From an uncultured Gammaproteobacteria bacterium (GTDB lineage: Bacteria; Pseudomonadota; Gammaproteobacteria; PS1; Pseudothioglobaceae): a DNA stretch of 52,309 bases. This document shows positions 8,482-18,093 of the stretch, in pieces. The stretch's first letter is position 1, and each line of letters begins with the position of its first letter. The notes beneath the pieces are model-generated. The model did not search any database, was not told where the DNA came from, and saw only the letters and a list, made by a program, of their open reading frames with translations. The stretch lies in the NCBI GenBank assembly GCA_913020715.1, contig CAJVZH010000013.1:1-52309 (forward strand), in the 5' to 3' direction. The translations under genes were made by a program, and so were the position numbers.

Positions 8482-10346
8482 AATTTACTCGAGTTCAAAA
8501 TTATTGGAATAGACAAGGGTTAATTAAGTACAGCTTTTTCGTCATTATTGGAATTTTTGTTTATCAAGCTATCAGCATTCACTCTCAACAATTAGATGGC
8601 ACTTCTCTGCAGCAAAAAGCCGCCATAAAATCTGAAAAAAACCTCACTCAAAAAGCCTCACGGGGCAACATCCTAGATAGAAATGGCAACATCCTTGCCA
8701 TCAACCTCATTCAGCAAAAAGTGAATCTAGATCCTACCCTTGTTCAAGATGAATTTATATCGATGTTAGCGGAGGCGCTGCAATTACCCTTTGATGAACT
8801 TGATGAGAAAATTAAAGCCAAACGTCAAGCCAGTTCGGGCCGAAAACAACTCATCATTAAAGAAAACCTCGCACTCACCGACCCTATTATCATCAACCTT
8901 AGGCAGCTCAAAAAACAAAAGACTAAGGTTTGTAAATCAACATTGGTTGTGCCCTCGAAAACACTATTGGAGAGAGCAAAAAGCCTTGTTGGTATAGAGA
9001 TTAACAGCAAAGATGAAGTTGAAGTATTGCGCTGTAAGAATGAAAAAATATCTGGCGTTGCTCTGCAATCATCAACGTTTCGCTATTATCCGAAAGCCGA
9101 ATCCATTTCACCGTTAATCGGACGGACCAATAACCAGAATATTGGTGCCTTTGGTATTGAATCAGAATTTGACCATTTGTTGGCCGGGTCCGATGGTCAA
9201 GCGAAAATCACCACCGACAAGAACGGCTCAAACATCTACTACCAAACCGAAATTTCCCAAGTATTGCAACAAGGTGAAGACATTCAATTAACCATTGACG
9301 CAGATGTTCAATTTCATGTTTATAACGCCATCAAAAAATCAGCCGAATTTCATTTGGCCGATTCAGCCTCGGCCATTGTGCTTTCTTCTAATGGTGAAAT
9401 ATTGGCGCTGGCCAACTATCCTGCCGCGGATCCTAATGATCACCAAAGTTACGACCCTCAAGATTACAGAAACCGCGTTTTAGCGGACAAGGTTGAGCCC
9501 GGCTCAACAATGAAACCTTTTACCATGTTGCTTGCGCTAAAAAAAGGCGTAATAAGCGCCACCGATGATGAATTAATTGATGTTAGTCAATCCATTGGCC
9601 ATATCAAAACCAACCGTGAAGTAAGGAAGTATGGTGACGCAATAACAGTTCAGAAAATTCTAGAAAAATCACATAACCTTGGCACCGTTAATGTCATGGA
9701 GCGCCTTGAGGCGAAAGACGTATATGAAACTTGGCAACTACTGGGCTTTGGTGAATACCAAGGCCTTATGCCAAGCATTGAAAATCCTGGCGTTCTTAGA
9801 CACCATAGTACTTGGGGCATTGCCGATAAACGCACCATTGCCTATGGTCACGGCCCAATGAATACCAACCTTGCACAGCTTGCAAAGGCTTATTTAGTTT
9901 TTGCAAATGAAGGCAGTGTGCCGAACTTAAAGTTGATCTTGAGTGACGAAAAAGCGGAGGAAAGTACACAAGTTTTCAGCGCCGAAATCACAAGAAGAAT
10001 TAAAGAAATACTGGACTCGGTGGCATCAAATGATGGTTCGGGCTATCGCGCCAGCATCAACGGTTATGAGGTTGGCGGCAAAACCGGCACAGCCGAAATG
10101 GTGGTTGCAGGAAAATACAATAAAGACGGTGCAAAACGTACTTATTTTGTCGGCTTCTCGCCCATCGAAAACCCTAAATACATTATGGCTGTAAGACTTG
10201 ATTATCCGAAACAATGTTTTGTTTCTTGGGATCCAAATCTAAGGAACCGTTGCGAAGGCTCCAATTCGGCGGCTATGGCGTTTAAGGGTGCAATGGAGAA
10301 AATACTGAATGCCGATGCCAGCATCCAACCCACATCAGCCAATTAG
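8478..10346 (+). CDS. ftsI: septal peptidoglycan transpeptidase (PBP3)
   Basis: A 622-residue class B penicillin-binding protein that cross-links septal peptidoglycan in the periplasm. It has an N-terminal membrane anchor (about 18-34), the dimerisation-domain motif RGNILDRNG, and the three transpeptidase motifs STMK (serine 343), SHN (398-400) and KTGT (535-538). It starts with GTG, overlapping the ftsL stop. It is the last gene of the run; murE and the remaining dcw genes do not follow, because convergent dnaG comes next. Confidence 0.96.
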   Translation: MKFTRVQNYWNRQGLIKYSFFVIIGIFVYQAISIHSQQLDGTSLQQKAAIKSEKNLTQKASRGNILDRNGNILAINLIQQKVNLDPTLVQDEFISMLAEALQLPFDELDEKIKAKRQASSGRKQLIIKENLALTDPIIINLRQLKKQKTKVCKSTLVVPSKTLLERAKSLVGIEINSKDEVEVLRCKNEKISGVALQSSTFRYYPKAESISPLIGRTNNQNIGAFGIESEFDHLLAGSDGQAKITTDKNGSNIYYQTEISQVLQQGEDIQLTIDADVQFHVYNAIKKSAEFHLADSASAIVLSSNGEILALANYPAADPNDHQSYDPQDYRNRVLADKVEPGSTMKPFTMLLALKKGVISATDDELIDVSQSIGHIKTNREVRKYGDAITVQKILEKSHNLGTVNVMERLEAKDVYETWQLLGFGEYQGLMPSIENPGVLRHHSTWGIADKRTIAYGHGPMNTNLAQLAKAYLVFANEGSVPNLKLILSDEKAEESTQVFSAEITRRIKEILDSVASNDGSGYRASINGYEVGGKTGTAEMVVAGKYNKDGAKRTYFVGFSPIENPKYIMAVRLDYPKQCFVSWDPNLRNRCEGSNSAAMAFKGAMEKILNADASIQPTSAN

Positions 10347-10347
10347 C

Positions 10348-12171
10348 CTAGCTTGATTTCGGCTTTTTTCGACGTTGTATGTCTTCCATAATTTTCTTTT
10401 CGTCGGCACTGGTATTAGCCGCTGGAATCGAGGCGGAAGTTAAGTTTCTTTGATGTTGTTTTTCTGCCAGGGTTAGGGCGCTGAGAAATTCATCTCTTGC
10501 TTCGTTTTCACTCAAACTTGGCTCCATTAGACAAAGTTGCTGCAAACGTGAATAAACTCTAGGTTTGGCCTCAAATGGCTTAATCAATGCTTTCTGAGAT
10601 ATCTCTTCATCAATTTGGGCGGAATGAATTAATTCCAATAGTACGTTTGATTTGGGCAAGTGTCGCACTCTAAGTTCTACCGTGTCATCGGCCAACACTG
10701 GGTAATTCAGTACACAACTAATCATCTTTGACATCAAGCCCTTCATGCCGTGGTCTGGTGCTTTTTTTGCCACTGGCTCGTCATAAGTCATCTGCGGCAT
10801 TGGTGGCTCATCAAAATTGGGTGGCGCTTCATGCATTTCTTGCATTTCCTGCGGAGGCGGCGCGCTGTATTCACTTTGATTAATCATCTTTTCAACGTGC
10901 GACACATCCTGACCAACTTCTTGAGCAAGGCCTTCAACTAACTGTTGACGGTACACAGGATAGGTGACAAGATTAATAAGCGAGGAAACTTGCTCTAAAA
11001 ATAACGTTTTGCCCTCAATGGTCTCGAATGGCACGTCGGATTTAATATGATCAAAAAGAAAAGTGGATAGTGTTTGTGCCATATTAATACGCTGTGAAAA
11101 TGCTCTGACGGACTCCCTTTGAATTAATGTATCTGGATCTTCACCATCAGGCAAAAGCAGAAACTTAATCATCAACCCCGCGGTCATTGCTGGCAAGGAA
11201 ATTTGCAGCGCCTTCCAAGCCGCCGCCCTACCCGCCTTATCGCCATCAAAGCAAAAAACAATGGTATCGGTTGCTCTTGACAAGGTTTGAAGGTGGACTG
11301 AAGTAGTTGCCGTTCCCAATGTGGCAACGGCCGTGGTAATGCCGTGTTGATGAAGAGCGATAACATCCATATAACCCTCTACCACCAAGATGTAGTCAAT
11401 TTTTCGCGAATATTTACGGCAATGATGAAGGCCGTACAATTCCTTTGATTTTGAGAACAGTGGCGTTTCCGGAGAATTTAAATACTTTGGGTTATCTTTG
11501 TCAGAAAGCACGCGCCCACCAAATCCAATCACATTGCCTTTAGCATTGTGAATAGGAAACATTAAGCGGTCACGAAAGCGGTCGTAATAATCACCGGCTT
11601 TGTCTTTTTTTGCAACCAACATGCCAAGCGTGTCTAGATCGACAAGCTTTTCACTATCGACCTTATTATGCTCATGCAAATTACTCCAACCGGGTGGCGC
11701 ATAACCCAGTTCAAATCTTTTAGCTATGGTGCCACTAATGCCGCGTTTTTTGGCGTAATCAACAGCGCGTGCTTTCGCAACAGAGCTTTTTAATTGCGTC
11801 TGATAATAATCATTCACCTCAGTCATCAGCTCGTTATAGCGCTGAAAACGCGTATCAATGGGCTTAACATTTTGATCGTAAACAACCGAAATACCGGATT
11901 CTGAGGCTACCGTTTCCACGGCTTCAACAAAATCCAAATGGTCAAATTTTTTGATAAAGTCAATGGCGCCACCACTTTCGCCGCAGCCAAAGCAATGGAA
12001 AATTTGTTTATTTGGCACCACGGTAAATGAAGGTGTCTTCTCTTCATGAAAGGGGCAGCAAGCTTTATAGTCTTTGCCTGCTTTTTTCAATGGCACACGC
12101 TTATTAATTAGACCGACAATATCTACTCTATCCGACAAATCATTGATAAAATCTCTGTCAATAAACGGCAT
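10348..12171 (-). CDS. dnaG: DNA primase
   Basis: A 607-residue replicative primase that synthesises RNA primers with DnaB. The N-terminal zinc-binding domain has CCPFHEEKTPSF and CFGCGESG (about 37-65). The RNA polymerase core includes FGGRVL and the TOPRIM domain with VVEGYMDVIAL and FCFDGDKAGRAAAWKAL. The C-terminal DnaB-binding region follows a Pro/Met/Glu-rich linker around residue 440 (PPPQEMQEMHEAPP). In E. coli it sits between rpsU and rpoD; neither is here. Confidence 0.97.
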   Translation of the reverse strand: MPFIDRDFINDLSDRVDIVGLINKRVPLKKAGKDYKACCPFHEEKTPSFTVVPNKQIFHCFGCGESGGAIDFIKKFDHLDFVEAVETVASESGISVVYDQNVKPIDTRFQRYNELMTEVNDYYQTQLKSSVAKARAVDYAKKRGISGTIAKRFELGYAPPGWSNLHEHNKVDSEKLVDLDTLGMLVAKKDKAGDYYDRFRDRLMFPIHNAKGNVIGFGGRVLSDKDNPKYLNSPETPLFSKSKELYGLHHCRKYSRKIDYILVVEGYMDVIALHQHGITTAVATLGTATTSVHLQTLSRATDTIVFCFDGDKAGRAAAWKALQISLPAMTAGLMIKFLLLPDGEDPDTLIQRESVRAFSQRINMAQTLSTFLFDHIKSDVPFETIEGKTLFLEQVSSLINLVTYPVYRQQLVEGLAQEVGQDVSHVEKMINQSEYSAPPPQEMQEMHEAPPNFDEPPMPQMTYDEPVAKKAPDHGMKGLMSKMISCVLNYPVLADDTVELRVRHLPKSNVLLELIHSAQIDEEISQKALIKPFEAKPRVYSRLQQLCLMEPSLSENEARDEFLSALTLAEKQHQRNLTSASIPAANTSADEKKIMEDIQRRKKPKSS

Positions 12172-12212
12172 AGTCTAGTGTGTAATAACCACGTGAAAAA
12201 CTCTTCATTTTA

Positions 12213-13109
12213 ATGGAATTCTTTCATCCAAAATATCTACCAACCTGGATATTAATCCTACTAATGAAGATTGGCGTCTTCATTCCGTTCAGAGTGCAAG
12301 TTTTTCTGGGAAAAAATATGGGGAAATTATTCTATCCATTGTTTTCAAGATTTAGAAAAATAGCGATCATTAATGTTCAACGATGCTTTCCTGAGAAAAA
12401 CAAAGACCAAGTAAACGCCATAGTGAGGGAACACTTTAAGTCTATTGGCGTGAGTTTTTTTGAAACGGCAAATGCCTATTATGGCGCAGACAAAAAAATT
12501 CAAAAAATGCTGACAATTGAAAATGAGCAATTCCTGACAGAGGCAATGAATAATGGAGGTGGTGTGATTATTTTATGTTCGCACTTCCTGCCACTCATGC
12601 TTGGTAGTCGCGCGCTATCGCTCAAACACACTATTGCCAGTATTTATCGCCCACAAAACAACCGCCTTTTTGACAAAATAATGGTCAAAGGTCTCACCAA
12701 TGGCGGCGGAATAATGATTAAAAATTCCGACACCAAGGCAATGGTTAAAGCAATCAAAAGCGCGCTGCCTATTTGGTACGCACCCGACCAAGATTTGGGC
12801 GCTAGGGGTAGCGTTTTTGCGCCATTATTCGGCATTCAAGCGTCAACAATCACTGCTACTTCACGCCTAGCCAAGGGCGGAAATACTGCCGTTATCCCCT
12901 ACTCTTTCATTAGGACGGATAACGGCTATCGGATGTCTTTCTCTGCCCCACTTGAGAATTACCCTAGCGGCGATCTAGTAGAGGACGCTCACAGAACCAA
13001 TCAAATATTGGAAGCACAAATAAGAGAAAATCCAGGGCAATACCTGTGGATTCACCGTCGATTTAAAACCCGCCCAGAAGGTGAAGGGGAGTTTTACCCA
13101 AATATCTAA
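12213..13109 (+). CDS. lpxL: LpxL/HtrB-family acyltransferase with altered catalytic motif
   Basis: A 298-residue inner-membrane protein of the lipid A late acyltransferase family, which transfers an acyl chain to Kdo2-lipid IVA. It has an N-terminal hydrophobic anchor (about 10-27), the conserved YAPDQDLG (about 190) and the C-terminal HRRFKTRPEGEG, all close to E. coli LpxL. The family's catalytic HX4(E/D) motif reads HFLPLM here: His124 is kept, but the acidic residue is Met129. Whether it acts as LpxL, LpxM or an inactive paralogue cannot be told. The symbol denotes the family. Confidence 0.82.
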   Translation: MEFFHPKYLPTWILILLMKIGVFIPFRVQVFLGKNMGKLFYPLFSRFRKIAIINVQRCFPEKNKDQVNAIVREHFKSIGVSFFETANAYYGADKKIQKMLTIENEQFLTEAMNNGGGVIILCSHFLPLMLGSRALSLKHTIASIYRPQNNRLFDKIMVKGLTNGGGIMIKNSDTKAMVKAIKSALPIWYAPDQDLGARGSVFAPLFGIQASTITATSRLAKGGNTAVIPYSFIRTDNGYRMSFSAPLENYPSGDLVEDAHRTNQILEAQIRENPGQYLWIHRRFKTRPEGEGEFYPNI

Positions 13110-13149
13110 TATTTTCATTCAAGCAATAGTACAATGAAAGAAATTAGCG

Positions 13150-13155
13150 TATAAT
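13150..13155 (+). promoter_or_regulatory. -10 element (TATAAT) upstream of rpsO
   Basis: A perfect TATAAT 36 nt before the chosen rpsO start. No convincing -35 lies at 16-18 bp spacing, so this is a partial promoter call. Confidence 0.45.
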
Positions 13156-13191
13156 TCGCGACTTAATTTTGACTAAATGAGTTATTTAACT

Positions 13192-13452
13192 ATGTCTATC
13201 GATACACAAGCGATTATTAAAGAATACCAAACAGGCGAGAACGACACGGGCTCTACTGGTGTGCAAGTAGCACTATTAACGGCACGCATCAAGCATTTGA
13301 CTGAGCATTTTAAGACGCATAATAAAGACCACCACTCAAGAAGAGGTTTACTGCGCCTTGTATCTCAGCGTAAAAAATTATTGACTTACATCAAAAACAA
13401 TAACATTGCTGGCTACGCCGATCTAATTTCACGTCTAGGCCTTAGAAAATAA
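13192..13452 (+). CDS. rpsO: 30S ribosomal protein S15
   Basis: An 86-residue primary rRNA-binding protein of the small subunit. [38 protein letters not shown] and the final LGLRK match the family closely. An in-frame ATG 15 nt upstream exists (13177), but the start at 13192 aligns with the usual N-terminus (MS-x-xT). It is monocistronic: a promoter element lies upstream and an intrinsic terminator follows. The usual partner pnp is not adjacent. Confidence 0.96.
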   Translation: MSIDTQAIIKEYQTGENDTGSTGVQVALLTARIKHLTEHFKTHNKDHHSRRGLLRLVSQRKKLLTYIKNNNIAGYADLISRLGLRK

Positions 13453-13471
13453 AGACCCAAGATGTGTTAAT

Positions 13472-13497
13472 AAAAGCCCCATTTTTGGGGCTTTTTT
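13472..13497 (+). terminator. intrinsic terminator after rpsO
   Basis: Stem AAAAGCCCC/GGGGCTTTT with a 6-base loop and a run of six T, 20 nt after the rpsO stop. Confidence 0.92.
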
Positions 13498-13515
13498 ATT
13501 GTCTAAAATAGCAGC

Positions 13516-14610
13516 ATGGAACTTTCACCAATCTATTCAAAAATATCGGATCTCTCCGCACGCAGTACGGCCTTATCCAGTCATCTGCAATTGGAAGAAA
13601 AACAAGGTCGATTAGAAGAGGTTTTACGCGAACTGGAAAATCCAGACATTTGGTCTAACCCAGACCAAGCACAAGCACTCGGTAAAGAAAAAACTCAACT
13701 CGAAACCGTTTGTAATACTTTTGCAAAGGCCTCAGCCATTCTTGACGATGCGATTGAATTACTCGAAATGGCGGAAGCAGAGGATGATAGCGACACAGTA
13801 AACAGCGTTGCTGCCGATTTAGCCGACGTCGAAACCGATATTAGCGCCTTGGAATTCCAAAGAATGTTCAGCGGTGAAATGGATCAAAACTCTGCCTTTC
13901 TTGATATTCAATCAGGCTCTGGCGGCACCGAAGCACAGGACTGGGCAGAAATGCTATTGCGTATGTATTTGCGCTGGGGTGAAAAGCACCAATTTGCAGT
14001 AAAGCTAATGGAAGTCTCCGCCGGAGAAGTTGCTGGAATTAAGTCGGCCACCATTCATTTCGATGGTGATTACGCCTTCGGCTGGCTCAGAAGTGAAATT
14101 GGCATTCATCGCCTAGTACGTAAATCTCCCTATAACGCCAATGGCAAAAGACACACTTCTTTTTCTTCTGTTTTTGTCTCTCCCGAAGTGGATGACGATA
14201 TAGAAATCGACATCAACCCTACCGATTTGCGCATCGACACTTACCGAGCTTCTGGTGCAGGTGGTCAGCACGTAAACAAAACAGAATCCGCTGTACGCAT
14301 CACCCATTTGCCCACCAATACCGTTGTGCAGTGCCAAGATGGTCGCTCGCAACACGCCAACAAAGATCAGGCAATGAAGCAACTCAAATCCAAACTTTAT
14401 GAGCTTGAAATGCAAATACGCAATAGTGAAAAACAAGACCTTGAAGACCTAAAGTCGGATATTGGCTGGGGGCATCAAATACGATCGTATGTTCTTGATC
14501 AATCTCGCATTAAAGACCTGAGAACCGGCGTGGAAAGCAGCAATACTCAAGACGTTCTTGACGGCAATCTCGACCCGTTCATTGTTGCCAGTTTAAAGGC
14601 GGGGTTATAG
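13516..14610 (+). CDS. prfB: peptide chain release factor 2, uninterrupted frame
   Basis: A 364-residue class I release factor that reads UAA and UGA. The GGQ motif is at 249-251 ([16 protein letters not shown]) and the codon-reading tripeptide is at 204-206. The tripeptide is SPY, where E. coli RF2 has SPF. Unlike E. coli and most bacteria, the frame runs through the region of the programmed +1 frameshift (around codon 24, SSHLQLEE) with no UGA and no internal Shine-Dalgarno, so autoregulation by frameshifting is absent. lysS, the usual neighbour, does not follow. Confidence 0.96.
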   Translation: MELSPIYSKISDLSARSTALSSHLQLEEKQGRLEEVLRELENPDIWSNPDQAQALGKEKTQLETVCNTFAKASAILDDAIELLEMAEAEDDSDTVNSVAADLADVETDISALEFQRMFSGEMDQNSAFLDIQSGSGGTEAQDWAEMLLRMYLRWGEKHQFAVKLMEVSAGEVAGIKSATIHFDGDYAFGWLRSEIGIHRLVRKSPYNANGKRHTSFSSVFVSPEVDDDIEIDINPTDLRIDTYRASGAGGQHVNKTESAVRITHLPTNTVVQCQDGRSQHANKDQAMKQLKSKLYELEMQIRNSEKQDLEDLKSDIGWGHQIRSYVLDQSRIKDLRTGVESSNTQDVLDGNLDPFIVASLKAGL

Positions 14611-14612
14611 TA

Positions 14613-15944
14613 ATGCGTAAACATTATGACATGATCGCGATTGGCGCTGGTAGTGGCGGACTTTCTGCCGTTGAACGCGCTAGTGAATACGGCAAAAAAT
14701 GCGCAATCATTGAGATGAAAACAATAGGCGGAACCTGCGTCAATGTTGGCTGCGTCCCTAAAAAAGTCATGTGGTATGCAGCTAATACAGCTGCCACAAT
14801 CAATAATGCCTCAGGCTTTGGATTTGAAATAGGCAGTGTTGACTTTTCCTGGGAGAAGCTAAAACAGGGAAGAGACAACTACATTAAAGGCATTACCACT
14901 TGGTACGATGGCTATTTAGAGTCTCTGGGTATTGATTATATCAAAGGCTTTGCCAGTTTAGCTGACAACAAGTCAGTCAGCGTTAACGATCAAATAATCA
15001 CAGCTGATCACATTGTTCTTTCCCCTGGCAGCACACCTTTTGTGCCTAGTATTGAGGGTAGCGAATTTGGTATTACCTCCGATGGTTTTTTTGCGCTTAC
15101 CGAGTTGCCAAAAAAAGTGGCCATTGTTGGTGGTGGCTTTATTGCTGTTGAATTAGCCGGTGTACTCAATGCCCTAGGCAGTGATATCACACTCATTATT
15201 CGATCAGGCAATTTGCTGAACGGCTTTGATGCCATGGTTGTTGATACGTTGACCAAAGAATACCAAAAACAGGGCATTGCCATTATCACCAACACCGATA
15301 TTTCAAAACTCGACAGCAACGGAGATATTCATTGCAACAATAAAACTCTTGAAGGTTTTGACGAAGTCATCTGGGCAATGGGCCGCTCACCAATGACAAA
15401 CAACATTGGACTTGAGGCTGTTGGCATAGAGGTAAACAACAAAGGATTTATCCAAACCGATAAATACCAACAAACTAACATCGCAGGGGTTTACGCCCTG
15501 GGCGATGCAACAGGTCGCGCGGCCTTGACTCCGGTGGCCATTGCCGCTGGTAGACGCCTTTCTGATCGCCTCTTTAATGGCATGAGTGACAGGCATTTAA
15601 ATTACGACAATATCCCAAGTGTTGTGTTTTCTCACCCACCTATTGGCGCCGTGGGCCTCAACGAGAAAGAAGCGAGAGAGAAATTCAAGGACATTAAAAT
15701 CTACCAATCAAGCTTTACTCCAATGGCAGACGCGTTGCTTGAACATCAGACACAAACAGCACTAAAACTCATTTGTACAGGCGATGAAGAAAAAGTCATC
15801 GGCTGCCACATTATCGGCGAAGGTGCGGATGAAATACTACAAGGTTTTGCGGTGGCTATCAAAATGGGCGTAACCAAATCACAACTTGATGACACAGTGG
15901 CAATTCATCCTACGAGTGCCGAGGAGCTTGTAACGTTAAGGTAG
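14613..15944 (+). CDS. gor: glutathione-disulfide reductase
   Basis: A 443-residue FAD-dependent disulfide reductase that regenerates glutathione with NADPH. It has the FAD fold GAGSGGLSA at the N-terminus, the redox-active disulfide [13 protein letters not shown] (about 40-52), the second dinucleotide fold [11 protein letters not shown] (about 170) and the C-terminal active-site HPTSAEE. The arginine after the second fold (LIIRSG) supports NADPH use, while the second arginine of E. coli Gor (in LRSFD) is Asn here. It starts 3 nt after the prfB stop, so it is probably co-transcribed. Confidence 0.93.
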   Translation: MRKHYDMIAIGAGSGGLSAVERASEYGKKCAIIEMKTIGGTCVNVGCVPKKVMWYAANTAATINNASGFGFEIGSVDFSWEKLKQGRDNYIKGITTWYDGYLESLGIDYIKGFASLADNKSVSVNDQIITADHIVLSPGSTPFVPSIEGSEFGITSDGFFALTELPKKVAIVGGGFIAVELAGVLNALGSDITLIIRSGNLLNGFDAMVVDTLTKEYQKQGIAIITNTDISKLDSNGDIHCNNKTLEGFDEVIWAMGRSPMTNNIGLEAVGIEVNNKGFIQTDKYQQTNIAGVYALGDATGRAALTPVAIAAGRRLSDRLFNGMSDRHLNYDNIPSVVFSHPPIGAVGLNEKEAREKFKDIKIYQSSFTPMADALLEHQTQTALKLICTGDEEKVIGCHIIGEGADEILQGFAVAIKMGVTKSQLDDTVAIHPTSAEELVTLR

Positions 15945-16002
15945 GTCACATCTTGACTAACAACTCTTGCATTACCTCTTATCCATTCTGTTTAAGTTGT
16001 TT

Positions 16003-18090
16003 TTATGATGCATCTGCCAACTTGATAACCGGCCTCATAGCTGCTAAATACTCATCAGAAAGATGGCATTTTAATTGATGCGAGTTCGCCAATATTTTTG
16101 TAGTTGGCATTTGTGTTTCGCACAAATTACCCTCAACCAAGTGTTTGTGTTGACAACGTGTTTGGAACGGGCAGCCCGATGGCGGATTCATTGCCGAGGG
16201 AATGTCACCCTGAAGCACGATATGGTGACGTTCAACACTTGTGTCAGCAATCGGCACTGCTGAGAGCAAAGCTTCGGTATATGGGTGATAAGGTGGTGCA
16301 AATACTTGGTCTGTTGCACCCATTTCAACCACATGACCTAAGTACATCACCATCACACGGTCAGCAATATAACGCACGATCGATAAGTCATGGCTAATAA
16401 ACAACATAGTTGTACCCTGCTTACGTTGTAGCTCCATCAGCAAGTGCGTTACTGCAGCCTGTACAGAAACGTCAAGTGCTGAAACTGGTTCATCAGCGAT
16501 AACAATTTGTGCGTTTCCAGCAAAGGCGCGGGCAATGCCTACTCGTTGTTTTTGACCGCCAGATAATTGTCGTGGCTTTCTAATTGCAAACTCTCTAGGT
16601 AGTTTGACCAAGTCAAGCAACTCTAACATTCTATTTTGGCGTTCAGATTCGAGCTCGCCAAATCCGAAAACCTCAAGGGCGCGAATTATCTGCCTACCAA
16701 CAGTCATTGAAGGATTAAGGGTATCAAATGGATTTTGAAAGACCATTTGAATTGAAGAGATAATTTCAACCGAGCGATCAGCAATAGCTGTATCAGCGAT
16801 AGATTGACCATTAAGAGAGGCCTTGCCAGAGGTGGCCGTCTCAAGACCCATTAGCACTTTAGCCAATGTTGACTTGCCACATCCAGACTCTCCAACAATT
16901 GCCAATGTTTCAGACTCTCTTGCATAAAAAGAGAGTGACTCATTGGCCTTGACGACACTCTTTTCTTTGCCGCTAAATAAGGCGTTAGCTGAAATTTCGT
17001 AATACTTTGTTAAATCCTCAACCTCAATAACTTTGTCACCCGCCAATAATGGCTTGTAATCGGCCTTTGTTGTACTAACGGCCCGCCAATCGATGGCATC
17101 AATTTTTTTACAACGAGAGGCATGACGGTGGTTATCACTCATTTCTTGCATATCAATTTCATCTTCATCACAAACACCGCTTTCAAAATAATTACAACGC
17201 GGGCCAAAGTTACAGCCACAAGGTCTTTCATGCGGTAACGGAAAATTTCCTGGAATGGCAACCAAAGGTCGCTGATTTTTGTCTGCGCCTGGCAAAGGGA
17301 TAGAGCGAAACAAAGCTTGTGTGTAAGGGTGGCGCATACGATCAAAAACGTCATATATAGAGCCTGTTTCAACCGCTTCGCCTGAATACATGACACAAAT
17401 ATCATCACAGGTGTCTAATATCAAGCCAAGATTATGAGAGATAAACAGCATTGATGTGCCATACTTTTTGCCTAAACCTTTGACCAGGTCTACAATACCC
17501 GCCTCAACGGTAACATCTAAAGCGGTTGTAGGCTCATCTAATATCAATAAGGCGGGCTTAGACATTAATGCCATTGCAATAACAATGCGCTGCTGTTGAC
17601 CCCCTGAAAGCTGGTGAGGATAACTGTTTAAAATTCGTTCTGGATCTGGTAGGCGCACGTCTTTTACCACCTCGAGTGCTAAAGCCCAAGCCTCTTTCTC
17701 ACTAGTATTTGCATGGGTGATTGGCACCTCCATAAGCTGCTTAGAAATTCTCATTGCTGGATTCAGAGAGGCCATCGGCTCTTGATAAATCATTGCAATT
17801 TCTGAACCTCTTAATTTAGACAACTCACTCTGAGTCATGTTATTTAACTCACGACCCTTAAACTTGATGGAGCCACCAACAATGGAACCATTAACACCCA
17901 AATCCTGCATCACGCCGAGTGCAACCGTTGACTTTCCACAGCCTGACTCTCCCACAAGCCCCAAAGCTTTACCTGGCTCAAGAACACAAGAAAAGTTCAT
18001 TACTGCAGGGATTTCACCCAAACGCGTGAAAAAACTAATCGATAGATTGTTAATTTCTAAAATAGGGTTTTGGGTATTAAATTCTTCCAC
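16003..18090 (-). CDS. peptide-type ABC importer, fused double ATPase
   Basis: A 695-residue protein with two complete ABC ATPase domains, corresponding to DppD and DppF joined in one chain. Each half has a Walker A (GESGCGKST), a signature (LSGGQQQR in the first, LSGGQKQR in the second), a Walker B (LLILDEPTTALD; IVIADEPVSALD) and the C-terminal oligopeptide-transporter extension with four cysteines (CGCNFGPRCNYFESGVC; CPFQTRCQHKHLVEGNLC). It is last in an SBP-permease-permease-ATPase operon on the minus strand and starts 3 nt after the upstream permease stop. Substrate unknown. Confidence 0.93.
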   Translation of the reverse strand: MEEFNTQNPILEINNLSISFFTRLGEIPAVMNFSCVLEPGKALGLVGESGCGKSTVALGVMQDLGVNGSIVGGSIKFKGRELNNMTQSELSKLRGSEIAMIYQEPMASLNPAMRISKQLMEVPITHANTSEKEAWALALEVVKDVRLPDPERILNSYPHQLSGGQQQRIVIAMALMSKPALLILDEPTTALDVTVEAGIVDLVKGLGKKYGTSMLFISHNLGLILDTCDDICVMYSGEAVETGSIYDVFDRMRHPYTQALFRSIPLPGADKNQRPLVAIPGNFPLPHERPCGCNFGPRCNYFESGVCDEDEIDMQEMSDNHRHASRCKKIDAIDWRAVSTTKADYKPLLAGDKVIEVEDLTKYYEISANALFSGKEKSVVKANESLSFYARESETLAIVGESGCGKSTLAKVLMGLETATSGKASLNGQSIADTAIADRSVEIISSIQMVFQNPFDTLNPSMTVGRQIIRALEVFGFGELESERQNRMLELLDLVKLPREFAIRKPRQLSGGQKQRVGIARAFAGNAQIVIADEPVSALDVSVQAAVTHLLMELQRKQGTTMLFISHDLSIVRYIADRVMVMYLGHVVEMGATDQVFAPPYHPYTEALLSAVPIADTSVERHHIVLQGDIPSAMNPPSGCPFQTRCQHKHLVEGNLCETQMPTTKILANSHQLKCHLSDEYLAAMRPVIKLADAS

Positions 18091-18093
18091 TGT

